From NCBI GenBank assembly GCA_023554445.1, contig JAMJQQ010000139.1, positions 1-16,365 of the forward strand: DNA of 16,365 nucleotides, in the 5' to 3' direction. Origin of the DNA: Carthagonibacter metallireducens (GTDB taxonomy: Bacteria > Gemmatimonadota > Gemmatimonadetes > Palauibacterales > Palauibacteraceae). The first letter of the stretch is position 1; each line of letters opens with the position of its first letter. This document shows, piece by piece, positions 7,852 to 16,070 of the stretch. Below the pieces are notes generated by a model. It did not search any database and had not been told where the DNA came from. It was given only the letters and a program-made list of their open reading frames with translations. A program made the position numbers and the translations under genes.

Positions 7852-8307
7852 ATGACGACCACCAACCTGGACCCTGTTCTGAGCGCCTTCGAGCGAAGGC
7901 CGGAGTCGCTCATACCCCTGCTGCAGGCGGTCCAGGAGAACCTCGGCTACCTGCCGCCGGACGCGATGGGCACGGTAGCCCGCCATGCTCGCGTGCCGCG
8001 AAGCCGCGTCTTCGGAGTCGCTTCCTTCTATTCCCAGTTTCGCTTCAACCCGGTGGGCCGTCAGCGCGTCGCGGTATGCCGCGGCACCGCGTGCCACGTC
8101 GGCGGCGCGAAGTTCATTCTCGAGCAGCTCGAGCGGACGCTGGGAATCCTCGAGGGAGAGACCACCGGGGACATGGAATACTCGCTCGAAACGGTGGCCT
8201 GCATCGGCTGCTGCGGCCTCGCGCCGTGCATCACGGTGAACGACGAGGTGTCAGCGAAGCTGACGCCGATGAAGGTGCGCAAACAGTTCAAGAAGGCACG
8301 TAAGTGA
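7852..8307 (+). CDS. fdsG: NAD-dependent formate dehydrogenase gamma subunit (NuoE/FdsG-like)
   Basis: This encodes 151 residues of the NuoE / HndA / FdsG family: a helical N-terminal part (about 1-65) and a thioredoxin-like [2Fe-2S] domain. The four ligands are seen as Cys76 and Cys81 (CRGTAC) and Cys117 and Cys121 (CIGCCGLAPC). The length and cysteine spacing are normal. In this enzyme type the subunit holds a [2Fe-2S] cluster next to the flavoprotein. It is first of three genes; its stop overlaps the GTG of the next gene by four bases (GTGA), a mark of translational coupling. Alone it could belong to complex I or a hydrogenase; the catalytic gene downstream decides for formate dehydrogenase. 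Confidence 0.9.
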   Translation: MTTTNLDPVLSAFERRPESLIPLLQAVQENLGYLPPDAMGTVARHARVPRSRVFGVASFYSQFRFNPVGRQRVAVCRGTACHVGGAKFILEQLERTLGILEGETTGDMEYSLETVACIGCCGLAPCITVNDEVSAKLTPMKVRKQFKKARK

Positions 8308-10169
8308 CGGCGGCGTTCGAGCAGCTTCGCGAGGTGGCCGAGCACGCGTGGGGGAGCCTCACCCGGGGCGACACTCCCGTCATCACCGTCGGCACCGCGA
8401 CCTGCGGCCGCTCGGCCGGCGCGCTCGACACGCTCGATGTCCTGCGCGGAGAGCTCGCCGGACGGGAAATCGAGTGTCGCTTCGTCGAGGTCGGCTGTCT
8501 CGGTCCGTGTTACGCGGAGCCGCTGGTCACCGTCTCGCTCCCCGGCGCCCCGACGGTCTGCTTCGCCTCGGTCAACATCAGGGCGGCACGCAAGATCGCC
8601 GCGTACGTCGCCGGCGAGGATCTGCCCGAAGAGCTCGCCTTCGCGACGATCGGTCCGGAGTCGGTTCCGGGAATCCCGGAACTGATGGACACGCCGGTGA
8701 TGAAGGGGCAGGTCCGCCGGGTGCTGCGGAATTGCGGAATCGTCGATCCGGGCGACATCCACCACAGTCTGGCGAGGGGCTCCTACAGCGGCCTGCAGCG
8801 CGCCCTCGAGCTCGATACCGAAGCGCGTATCGGGGAGCTGGAGAGATCCGGACTGCGCGGGCGCGGCGGAGCCGGTTTCCCCGTGTGGCGGAAGTGGCAG
8901 TTCTGCATCGACGCTCCCGGCGACACGAAGTACATCGTGTGTAACGCCGACGAGGGCGACCCCGGCGCGTTCATGAACCGGTCGCTGCTCGAGGGCGACC
9001 CGCACGCGCTGCTGGAGGGGATGATCATCGCCGGCCTCACGATCGGGGCCTCCGAGGGATTCATCTACTGCCGCGCCGAATACCCGCTGGCGCTCGAGCG
9101 ACTCGCGGTCGCGATCGGACAGGCCGAAGAGGCGGGCTTCCTCGGGCCCGACGCCCTGGGGCCCGGCCGTCCCTTCCGAATCAAGGTGAAGGAGGGGGCC
9201 GGAGCGTTCGTGTGCGGTGAGGAGACCGCGCTGATCGCCTCGATCGAGGGGCACCGCGGCATGCCTCGGCCCCGCCCGCCCTTCCCGGCGGTCAGCGGGC
9301 TGTGGGGCCGCCCGACCGTGATCAACAACGTCGAGACGCTGGCCTCGGTCGCGCTCATCTTCCAGCACGGTGCCGACTGGTATGCCGAGTACGGAACCGA
9401 GAAGAGCAAGGGCACCAAGACTTTCGCCCTGGTGGGCCACGTGGCGCGGCCGGGGCTCGTAGAAGTCCCGCTCGGCACGACGCTGCGGGAGCTGATTTTC
9501 GACATCGGAGGCGGTGTCTCCAGCGGTCACCGGTTCAAGGCGGTTCAGACGGGCGGTCCGTCGGGCGGTTGCCTTCCCGAGGAGAAGCTCGATATCCCGG
9601 TCGACTACGAGTCGCTCCAGGAGGCGGGCACGATCATGGGGTCCGGGGGCGTGGTCGTCATGGACGAGCGGACATGCATGGTAGACTTCGCCCGTTTCTT
9701 CCTCGACTTCGCGGCCGACGAGTCGTGCGGCAAGTGCGGTCCCTGCCGGCTCGGCACCCGCCAATTGCTGCGGATCCTGGAGGACATCACCCAGGGTGCG
9801 GGCACCGAGTCCGACCTCGAGCTGCTCGAGGGGCTCTGTCACAACGTGATCGAGGGATCGCTCTGCGGGCTCGGCCAGACTGCACCGAACCCCGTGCTCA
9901 CCACGCTCCGGTACTTCCGGGACGAGTACGTGGCGCACGTCGAGTCGCGGACCTGCCCGGCGCTCGCCTGCCGCGACTTCATCGCCTTCGAGATCGACGA
10001 CGAGAATTGCACCGGCTGCGCCGCCTGCGCCGCCCTCTGCCCGGTCGACGGGATCAGCGGCGAGAAGAAGCAGCTGCATGCGATCAACGCCGCGGTCTGC
10101 ATCAAGTGCGGCGTGTGCAGCGACACCTGCACCTTCGGCGCGGTGGCCACCGTGGATGCGCATCCATGA
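8304..10169 (+). CDS. fdsB: Formate dehydrogenase beta subunit, NuoF/HydB-like flavoprotein with C-terminal ferredoxin domain
   Basis: This encodes 621 residues. Domain order: an N-terminal thioredoxin-like segment (about 25-100) with Cys34, Cys65 and Cys69; the NuoF core with GLRGRGGAGFP near 183 (FMN/NADH site) and CNADEGDPG at 213-221; an SLBB region; the [4Fe-4S] site with Cys475, Cys478, Cys481 (SCGKCGPC) and Cys521; and a C-terminal two-cluster ferredoxin domain with Cys569/572/575/579 and Cys599/602/605/609. This subunit exchanges electrons with NAD(P) through FMN. Well-known FdsB proteins are about 500 residues and end without the last domain; that extra domain is typical of HydB/HndC subunits of bifurcating hydrogenases. 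The symbol fdsB is therefore by context. GTG start at 8304 overlaps the stop of the gene before, and its own stop overlaps the next ATG (ATGA). Confidence 0.93.
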   Translation: MTAAFEQLREVAEHAWGSLTRGDTPVITVGTATCGRSAGALDTLDVLRGELAGREIECRFVEVGCLGPCYAEPLVTVSLPGAPTVCFASVNIRAARKIAAYVAGEDLPEELAFATIGPESVPGIPELMDTPVMKGQVRRVLRNCGIVDPGDIHHSLARGSYSGLQRALELDTEARIGELERSGLRGRGGAGFPVWRKWQFCIDAPGDTKYIVCNADEGDPGAFMNRSLLEGDPHALLEGMIIAGLTIGASEGFIYCRAEYPLALERLAVAIGQAEEAGFLGPDALGPGRPFRIKVKEGAGAFVCGEETALIASIEGHRGMPRPRPPFPAVSGLWGRPTVINNVETLASVALIFQHGADWYAEYGTEKSKGTKTFALVGHVARPGLVEVPLGTTLRELIFDIGGGVSSGHRFKAVQTGGPSGGCLPEEKLDIPVDYESLQEAGTIMGSGGVVVMDERTCMVDFARFFLDFAADESCGKCGPCRLGTRQLLRILEDITQGAGTESDLELLEGLCHNVIEGSLCGLGQTAPNPVLTTLRYFRDEYVAHVESRTCPALACRDFIAFEIDDENCTGCAACAALCPVDGISGEKKQLHAINAAVCIKCGVCSDTCTFGAVATVDAHP

Positions 10170-12838
10170 GCCCGAAGATCGAGATCTCCCTCAACGGGTC
10201 GACCGTCGAAGCCGATGCCTCCGCGACGGTGCTGGAAGTGGCGCTGGAGCATGATCTCTTCGTTCCGCACCTCTGCCATCACCCGGATCTCGAGCCCGCC
10301 GGCGTCTGCCGACTCTGCCTGGTGGAGGTGGATGGCCGAATGGTCACCGCCTGCAACACGCCGGTCACGGCGGGCGCGAAAATCCGGACCGATACCCCGA
10401 CCGTGCAGCAGACCAGACTCGGAGCGGTGGAGCTTCTGCTCGTCAACCACCACCGGGGCACGATCGAGTGCGAGGAGGGCGAGGCCTGCGACCTGAACCG
10501 CATCGCTCGCTTCGTCGGCGCGGACGAGGCACGCCTCGGTCGCTATCGGCCCCCCGACCGAACCCTGCCGGTGGACGGGTCGAACCCGTTCTTCACCTTC
10601 GATCCGGGCCTCTGCGTGCTGTGCGGGATCTGCGTTCGCACCTGCGACGAGATCGTCGGCGTGGCGGCGATCGACTTCGTGAAGCGCGGTTTCGACACGA
10701 CGATCGGTAGTGCGCCCGGCAAGCAGTGGATCGACTCGGACTGCGTCTCCTGCGGCGAGTGCGTCGAACGCTGCCCGACCGGCTCGCTCTCGTTCACCGG
10801 GTTCGAGACCCCGGAGTACGAAGTCACCACGACCTGCACCTACTGCGGATGCGGATGCGGCATCCACCTCGGCGTCTCCGGCGACCGGATCGTGTCGGCG
10901 CGCGGGCAGCGCGAGAATCCCTCCAACGAGGGCCGTCTGTGCGTGAAGGGCCGGTTCGGATTCACGTTCGTAAATTCGCCGGAGCGGCTGACGACGCCGC
11001 TCATCCGCCGCAACGGTGCCCTCGAAGAGGCGACGTGGGACGAGGCGCTCGATCTGGTGGCCGAGCGGTTCTCCGCCGCCCGCGGCGACGCGTTCGCCGC
11101 GATCGCCTCGGCGAAGCTCACCAACGAGGAGAACTACCTGATCCAGAAGTTCTCCCGGGCGGTCATGGGCACGAACAACGTCGATCACTGCGCGCGCCTG
11201 TGTCATTCGCCATCGGTGGCGGGACTGGTGCAGAGCTTCGGCAGCGGAGCGATGACGAGCTCGTCGAAGGACCTCGGCGATGCGCGCTGCATCTTCGCCA
11301 TCGGCACCAATACGACTGCCGCGCATCCGATCATCGGACTCCAGATCATGCGCTCGATCCGAGCCGGGGGACGGCTGATCGTCGCGAATCCGCGCGAGAT
11401 CGAGCTCGCACGCCATGCCGACCTGTTCATCCAGCACCGGGCGGGCAGCGACGTCGCGCTGCTGATGGGGATGATGCGGGTGATCGTCGAGGAGGGCCTG
11501 CACGATCCGGAGTTCATCGAGTCGCGGTGCGAGAACTTCGAGGCGTTCCAGGAATCGCTGGCGGAATACGACGACGCGACGGTCGAGGAGAAGACCGGCG
11601 TTCCCTTCGCGAAGATCGCCGAGGCGGCGCGCATGTACGCCGAGAACTCGCCGGCGGCGATTCTGTACGCGATGGGCATCACCCAGCACACGCACGGGAC
11701 CGACAACGTCCTGGCCACCAGCAACCTCGCCATGCTGACCGGGAACGTGGGCGTTCCCTCGGGCGGCGTAAATCCGCTGCGCGGCCAGAGCAACGTGCAG
11801 GGCGCCTGCGACATGGGAGCGCTGCCCAACGTCTATCCGGGCTACCAGAAGGTGGAGCTGCCCGAGGTGCGGGCAAAGTTCGAGCAGGCCTGGGGCGCGG
11901 ATCTCGACGACGCACCCGGTCTGACGCACCTGGAGATCCTGCGCGGGGTCACGGCCGGGCCGATCCGGGCCATCTACCTGGTCGGAGAAAATCCCGCCCT
12001 GAGCGAGGCGGACGCGACGCACGCGCGGGAAGCGATGGAGAAAGTGGAGTTCCTGGTCGTGCAGGACATCTTCCTGACCGAATCGGCCGAGTACGCCGAT
12101 GTGGTCCTGCCCGCCGCGAGCTTCGCCGAGAAGGACGGGACATTCACGAACACCGAGCGCCGCGTGCAGCGGGTGCGGAAGGTGATCCCGCCGGTCGGCG
12201 AGTCCCGAAGCGACGCCTGGATCACCTGCGAGATCGCCCGGCGCATGGGAGCGTCCGGGTTCGAGTTCGAGAGCGCCGAAGCGGTGATGGAGGAGATCGC
12301 CTCCCTGACGCCCAGCTACGGCGGGATCACCCACGACCGGATCGATCAGGTCGGGCTGCAGTGGCCCTGCCCGGACCCCAGCCATCCGGGGACGCGGTAT
12401 CTGCACGCCGAGACCTTCCCGCGCCCGGGCGGACGGGGCCGGTTCGTTCCCCTCGAGTACCGACCACCCGACGAGGAGCCGGACGCGGAGTACCCGCTCG
12501 TGCTCACGACCGAGCGGAGCCTCTACCACTATCACACGGCGACGATGACCCGCCGGGTGCCGGGACTCGAGACGCTCCGTTCCGAGGAACTGGTGGAGAT
12601 CCACCCACGCGATGCGGTGGAGCTCCAGATCGCCAGCGGAGACCGTGTCCGGGTGACTTCCAGGCGCGGCGAGGTAGAGGCGCACGCCCTGGTGACGGAG
12701 GCGTCACCGCCGGGCACGATCAGCATGACCTTCCATTTTCACGAGTCGCCGACCAACGTGCTGACGAACGCGGCCTGGGATCCGGTAGCGAAGATCCCCG
12801 AGACCAAGGTCTGCGCAGTGCGGGTGGAGCGGGCCTAG
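10166..12838 (+). CDS. fdsA: Formate dehydrogenase alpha (catalytic) subunit, molybdopterin enzyme
   Basis: This encodes 890 residues. Order: a [2Fe-2S] domain with Cys37, Cys48, Cys51, Cys63; a NuoG-type His-Cys region (His95, Thr99, Cys102, Cys108), where Thr99 stands at the first cysteine position; a two-[4Fe-4S] ferredoxin domain (Cys150/153/156/160 and Cys193/196/199/203); the MopB [4Fe-4S] site (Cys224, Cys227, Cys231, Cys259) with Lys261; the bis-MGD catalytic domain; and the C-terminal cofactor-binding domain. Active-site Cys346-His347 in RLCHSPSVAG identifies formate dehydrogenase (E. coli FdhF has selenocysteine-His there); GQSNVQGACDMGALP is a further hallmark. The metal (Mo or W) cannot be told. 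The enzyme interconverts formate and CO2 and passes electrons to the beta subunit. The start at 10166 is set by the ATGA overlap and by the beginning of the ferredoxin fold; the frame stays open upstream but overlaps the beta gene. No FdhD-type chaperone or cofactor gene is in the window. Confidence 0.95.
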   Translation: MSPKIEISLNGSTVEADASATVLEVALEHDLFVPHLCHHPDLEPAGVCRLCLVEVDGRMVTACNTPVTAGAKIRTDTPTVQQTRLGAVELLLVNHHRGTIECEEGEACDLNRIARFVGADEARLGRYRPPDRTLPVDGSNPFFTFDPGLCVLCGICVRTCDEIVGVAAIDFVKRGFDTTIGSAPGKQWIDSDCVSCGECVERCPTGSLSFTGFETPEYEVTTTCTYCGCGCGIHLGVSGDRIVSARGQRENPSNEGRLCVKGRFGFTFVNSPERLTTPLIRRNGALEEATWDEALDLVAERFSAARGDAFAAIASAKLTNEENYLIQKFSRAVMGTNNVDHCARLCHSPSVAGLVQSFGSGAMTSSSKDLGDARCIFAIGTNTTAAHPIIGLQIMRSIRAGGRLIVANPREIELARHADLFIQHRAGSDVALLMGMMRVIVEEGLHDPEFIESRCENFEAFQESLAEYDDATVEEKTGVPFAKIAEAARMYAENSPAAILYAMGITQHTHGTDNVLATSNLAMLTGNVGVPSGGVNPLRGQSNVQGACDMGALPNVYPGYQKVELPEVRAKFEQAWGADLDDAPGLTHLEILRGVTAGPIRAIYLVGENPALSEADATHAREAMEKVEFLVVQDIFLTESAEYADVVLPAASFAEKDGTFTNTERRVQRVRKVIPPVGESRSDAWITCEIARRMGASGFEFESAEAVMEEIASLTPSYGGITHDRIDQVGLQWPCPDPSHPGTRYLHAETFPRPGGRGRFVPLEYRPPDEEPDAEYPLVLTTERSLYHYHTATMTRRVPGLETLRSEELVEIHPRDAVELQIASGDRVRVTSRRGEVEAHALVTEASPPGTISMTFHFHESPTNVLTNAAWDPVAKIPETKVCAVRVERA

Positions 12839-12938
12839 CGACAACTGACGGTACGGGACGGACCCCCGACAACGTTGACCTGCGGTCCGCGGGCGACCGA
12901 GGTTGTCTCGTTCCGTGTACCCGGTTCGAGCACCCAAC

Positions 12939-12944
12939 GGAGGT
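12939..12944 (+). promoter_or_regulatory. Shine-Dalgarno site of the SUMF1-like/hydrolase gene
   Basis: GGAGGT ends three bases before the ATG at 12948. The gap is short, but it favours this ATG over the TTG at 12903 in the same frame, and the next residues (MSDREGRR) lead straight into the first membrane helix. Confidence 0.55.
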
Positions 12945-12947
12945 TCG

Positions 12948-15242
12948 ATGAGCGATCGCGAGGGTCGGAGGTCATTCTGGGGGATCGTGGGCCTGTACGT
13001 GGCCGGATCCTGGATCTGCCTCCAGGTCGTGGATGTGCTCGGGCAGAACATCAGCCTGCCGTCGTGGACCTTCTCCCTCACGCTCACCCTTCTCCTGATC
13101 GGGCTGCCCATCACGGCCGCGACGGCCTACTTCCAGTCCCGAAGCCCGGCTGAAGGCACCGGCCCGGCTCCAGCGGACGGTCTCGACCGCCGGTTGCTGA
13201 CGTGGCGCAACGTCGGCCTCGGCGCGGTCGGTGCGATGGCTGTGTGGGGCATCGCCGTGACCGGGTGGCTTCTACTCGGACAGGAGGAGCCGTCGGAGGG
13301 TGAGGTGCTGGCCGAGGTCGAAGAAATCGAGCGGCTGGTATCGGCTTCGGAGTTCCCGCAGGCCTACCAGCAGGTGGCCGCGCTCGACGCGCGGATTCGG
13401 GACGACTCACTACGCGGGGAGCTCTGGGCGAAGGTCTCCCGTCCGGTCACGTTCGAGACGGAGCCTCCGGGAGCGACGGTCTCCAGGCGGGACTACGCCC
13501 CGGCCGATGCGGAATGGGAGGTGCTCGGAACCGCGCCGGTCGAGGTCGATCGATTCCCGCTCGGCCAATCGCGTGTCCGGATCGAGCTGGATGGATATCG
13601 CACAAGCGAGCTCGCTATGCCGTCCGGCTGGTTCGCAGACCTGGGCCCGGTCCAACTGCGCCGCGAAGAATCGCTGCCGCCGGGCATGATTCCCGTCCAC
13701 GCCTCTGCGGGCAGCGATGCGTACGGGCTGTTCGTGCCGGGCCTCGAACAGGCCCCGAACATCGAACTGGGCGAGTTCCTGATCGACCGGTACGAGGTCA
13801 CCAATCGCGAGTATGCGAGCTTCGTAGAGGCCGGCGGATACGACGACCCGGACTGCTGGAGATTCCCCTTCGTCGAGGGGGGCGACACGCTGACGTTCGA
13901 GGTTGCGACGGATCGCTTTACCGACGCGACCGGCCGGCCGGGCCCGGCCACATGGGATGCCGGCACATACCCGGCCGGGACCGAGGACTTCCCGGTGGGA
14001 GGCGTCAGCTGGTACGAGGCGGCAGCTTACGCGTGCTTCGCGGGAATGTCGCTCCCGACCGTATACCACTGGTACGCCGCCGCGGACCCGTTCAGCAGCA
14101 ATCACGTGGTGCCGCTCAGCAACTACGGCAACGGGCCGGCGCCGGTGGGAGAGTTCCAGGGTGTGAGTCTGGACGGGGTATACGACCTGGCCGGCAACGT
14201 CCGGGAGTGGACTCGCAACGCGTCGGGCGAGAGTCGCTTCATCCTCGGTGGTGGGTGGGCGGATCTCGAGTATTCGTTCAACGATGCCGTCACGGCGCCG
14301 GCATTCGATCGCTCGCCGCTGAACGGAATCCGCCTGGTCAGCTACACGGACACCACGAACGTGGCAGCGGCGAGTGCTGAGCTTCCCCTGGCGTTCCGCG
14401 ATTACCGCGTGGAGCAGCCGGTGTCCGACGAAGTGTTCGAGGTATTCCGCCAGGCGTACGCCTACGACGACGTTCCGCTCAATGCCCGCCTCGTGAGCGC
14501 CGACACCACCGATGTGTGGATCCGCGAGCGAATCGAACTGGACGCCGGCTACGGGGGAGAACGACTGACGACGTTCGTATATCTGCCGCGCGGATTCGAA
14601 GCACCACACCAGACGATCGTCTACTTCCCGGGTTCGGGCGTGATCTATCGTCGCTCTTACGACGAGCTGTCGATCGACCACCTGGAATTCCTGCTGCGCG
14701 GTGGACGGGCGGTCGTGTTCCCGGTGTACAAGGGGACGTTCGAGCGCGGGACGGACCTCCGTTCGGACATCCAGGACGAAAGCAACCGCTGGCGGGACCA
14801 CGTCATCGCGTGGACGAAGGACCTCCGCCGCTCGATCGACTACCTCGAGACGCGGGAGGAATTCGACATCGATCGCCTCGCCTATCTCGGATTCAGCTGG
14901 GGTGGCGCGGTGGCGCCGATGATGGTGGCCCTCGAGGACCGGATCAGCGTCGCGGTGATCATCGTCGGAGGGCTGCTGATGCAGGACACGCAGCCGATGG
15001 CCGACCCGTTTCACTTCCTGCCGCGCGTGACGGTGCCCACGATCATGATCAACGCGCGGTTCGATTCCTTCTATCCGCTCGAGACCTCTGGAAAACCCTT
15101 CTTCGACAGCCTCGGCGCGCCGGAGGAGCAGCGAAAACTGGTGATCATCGACGCCAACCACGGCGTCCTGTCCTACGCGAGGGACCAGGTAGTCGGCGAG
15201 ACGCTGAGCTGGCTGGACGAGTACCTGGGGCCAGTGCGGTAA
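12948..15242 (+). CDS. Membrane-anchored SUMF1/FGE-like domain fused to alpha/beta hydrolase
   Basis: This encodes 764 residues. Order: a two-helix membrane module (about 10-31 and 41-62) with YVAGSWICLQVVDV and LPSW, like the N-terminus of TolB-like/adenylate-cyclase proteins; a third helix (about 89-110); a short helical part; a PEGA-like beta domain (about 160-235, with PPGATV and IELDGYRT); an SUMF1/FGE-like domain (about 247-467, with IDRYEVTNREYASFV, PVGGVSWYEAAAYA, SLPTVYHWYAAA and DLAGNVREWTRN); and an alpha/beta hydrolase (about 490-764) with Ser650 in GFSWGG, Asp706 and His738 as triad. The FGE-like part has no cysteines at its C-terminal end, where true formylglycine-generating enzymes keep their catalytic pair, so it is probably a binding fold. 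Related proteins often begin with a Ser/Thr kinase; none is here. The topology should put the enzymatic domains in the periplasm. The substrate is unknown. It starts 109 bases after the formate dehydrogenase genes. Confidence 0.85.
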   Translation: MSDREGRRSFWGIVGLYVAGSWICLQVVDVLGQNISLPSWTFSLTLTLLLIGLPITAATAYFQSRSPAEGTGPAPADGLDRRLLTWRNVGLGAVGAMAVWGIAVTGWLLLGQEEPSEGEVLAEVEEIERLVSASEFPQAYQQVAALDARIRDDSLRGELWAKVSRPVTFETEPPGATVSRRDYAPADAEWEVLGTAPVEVDRFPLGQSRVRIELDGYRTSELAMPSGWFADLGPVQLRREESLPPGMIPVHASAGSDAYGLFVPGLEQAPNIELGEFLIDRYEVTNREYASFVEAGGYDDPDCWRFPFVEGGDTLTFEVATDRFTDATGRPGPATWDAGTYPAGTEDFPVGGVSWYEAAAYACFAGMSLPTVYHWYAAADPFSSNHVVPLSNYGNGPAPVGEFQGVSLDGVYDLAGNVREWTRNASGESRFILGGGWADLEYSFNDAVTAPAFDRSPLNGIRLVSYTDTTNVAAASAELPLAFRDYRVEQPVSDEVFEVFRQAYAYDDVPLNARLVSADTTDVWIRERIELDAGYGGERLTTFVYLPRGFEAPHQTIVYFPGSGVIYRRSYDELSIDHLEFLLRGGRAVVFPVYKGTFERGTDLRSDIQDESNRWRDHVIAWTKDLRRSIDYLETREEFDIDRLAYLGFSWGGAVAPMMVALEDRISVAVIIVGGLLMQDTQPMADPFHFLPRVTVPTIMINARFDSFYPLETSGKPFFDSLGAPEEQRKLVIIDANHGVLSYARDQVVGETLSWLDEYLGPVR

Positions 15243-15284
15243 GCTCGACCCTGACCCTCGACGACCCCTTTTCAGCTGAAAGCC

Positions 15285-15311
15285 CCTGCTACGAATCGCC
15301 CCCGTAGCGGG
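15285..15311. terminator. Hairpin between convergent genes
   Basis: A 9-bp stem with one T-G pair (CCTGCTACG / CGTAGCGGG) and a 9-base loop lies in the 76-base gap between the convergent hydrolase and SDR genes. On the minus strand it follows the SDR stop closely and is followed by a short CTTTC only, so it may be a weak bidirectional terminator. A loopless palindrome TTTCAGCTGAAA lies next to it. Confidence 0.4.
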
Positions 15312-15318
15312 TGCCGGC

Positions 15319-16020
15319 CTAGAACGGATTCGTCGCGAACACCGAGAATTCGGGAATGAAGCCCCGATCGTCGATCTTCAGCGCGCCGACGATCGCGTCG
15401 GCGATCTCCTGGCCCCTCAGCTTCTTCGGCGACTGCTCCTGTTGAAATCCCGCCTTGGAGCCGAAGTCGGTGAGGACCTCGCTGGGGTTGATCAGCATCA
15501 CCCGCACGTCGTGCCTGCGAAGCTCGTCGCGCCAGCATTCGGTCATCCCCCGCAGGGCGAACTTCGAAGACGAGTAGGCCGTGCTGCCGCGTCCGCCCTT
15601 GAGTCCGGAGGTGGAGGAGATGTTGATGAGGTTACCGGATCCCTGGCGGATGAAGACCTTAGCCGCCTCGCGAGCCATGAGGAAGGCGCCGAACACGTTC
15701 GTCCGGTAGACCTCCTCCATGTCGGACAGTTCCATCTCGACGAGCGGGGCGAATCGTCCGAAGCCGGCGTTGTTGACCAGGATGTCGAGCCGGCCATGCT
15801 GCTCGACGAATTCGCGAACGGTTCGGATCGCGCCGTCTTCATCGCCGACGTCAGCGACGCTCCAGCCCACACCGATCTCTTCGGCCGCGGCCTCGAGAAC
15901 GTCCGCCCGACGGCCGGTAATGACGACGTCGGCCCCTTCGCGCTTCAACGCGACCGCGATCGCCTTGCCGATGCCTTCACTTCCGCCGGTTACGAGCGCC
16001 TTGGCTCCCTGCAGGTCCAT
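15319..16020 (-). CDS. SDR-family NAD(P)-dependent oxidoreductase
   Basis: This encodes 233 residues, a classical short-chain dehydrogenase/reductase. Seen: the nucleotide-binding TGGSEGIG at 11-18, NNAG at 83-86, catalytic Asn108, Ser136, Tyr149 and Lys153 (YSSSK), and a proline-bearing INPSEV after the last core strand. Arg37-Arg38 after the second beta strand (TGRR) suggests NADPH rather than NADH. The start is the ATG at 16020, directly before the first strand (LQGAKALVTGG); the frame is open 31 codons further but that part has no SDR features. The substrate cannot be told; fatty-acyl, sugar or xenobiotic ketones are all possible. It lies 50 bases after a receiver-like gene on the same strand and probably shares its transcript. 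Confidence 0.92.
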   Translation of the reverse strand: MDLQGAKALVTGGSEGIGKAIAVALKREGADVVITGRRADVLEAAAEEIGVGWSVADVGDEDGAIRTVREFVEQHGRLDILVNNAGFGRFAPLVEMELSDMEEVYRTNVFGAFLMAREAAKVFIRQGSGNLINISSTSGLKGGRGSTAYSSSKFALRGMTECWRDELRRHDVRVMLINPSEVLTDFGSKAGFQQEQSPKKLRGQEIADAIVGALKIDDRGFIPEFSVFATNPF

Positions 16021-16070
16021 GGATTCCGTTTTCCTCGCTGGAGTTTGCCGCACGGGCGCGGCTGTGCGGT

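Noticed and set aside
5833..8097. A 754-codon minus-strand open frame opposite the permease
   Set aside because: The composition is of shadow type (Arg/His/Gln rich, no helices) and it lies opposite a well-supported permease.
9302..10165. Upstream extension of the formate dehydrogenase alpha frame
   Set aside because: It overlaps the NuoF-like gene throughout, translates to Arg-rich noise, and the ATG at 10166 starts a ferredoxin fold with a 4-base ATGA overlap.
11192..11220. Selenocysteine at the formate dehydrogenase active site
   Set aside because: The codon at 11201-11203 is TGT (Cys), not TGA.
9839..12685. A 948-codon open frame on the minus strand across the formate dehydrogenase genes
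   Set aside because: It is antisense to a gene with intact domains and catalytic residues; its translation is Arg/Asp/His-rich with no motif. High GC at third positions produces such shadow frames.
7852..12838. Complex I fragment (nuoEFG) or bifurcating hydrogenase
   Set aside because: The third gene has a formate dehydrogenase active site (Cys346-His347 with RLCHSPSVAG) and no [FeFe]-hydrogenase H-cluster motif; no other nuo genes follow.
13410..15161. A 583-codon minus-strand open frame opposite the SUMF1-like/hydrolase gene
   Set aside because: The same GC-driven effect; no recognisable domain, no signal, and it ends within the sense gene's conserved region.
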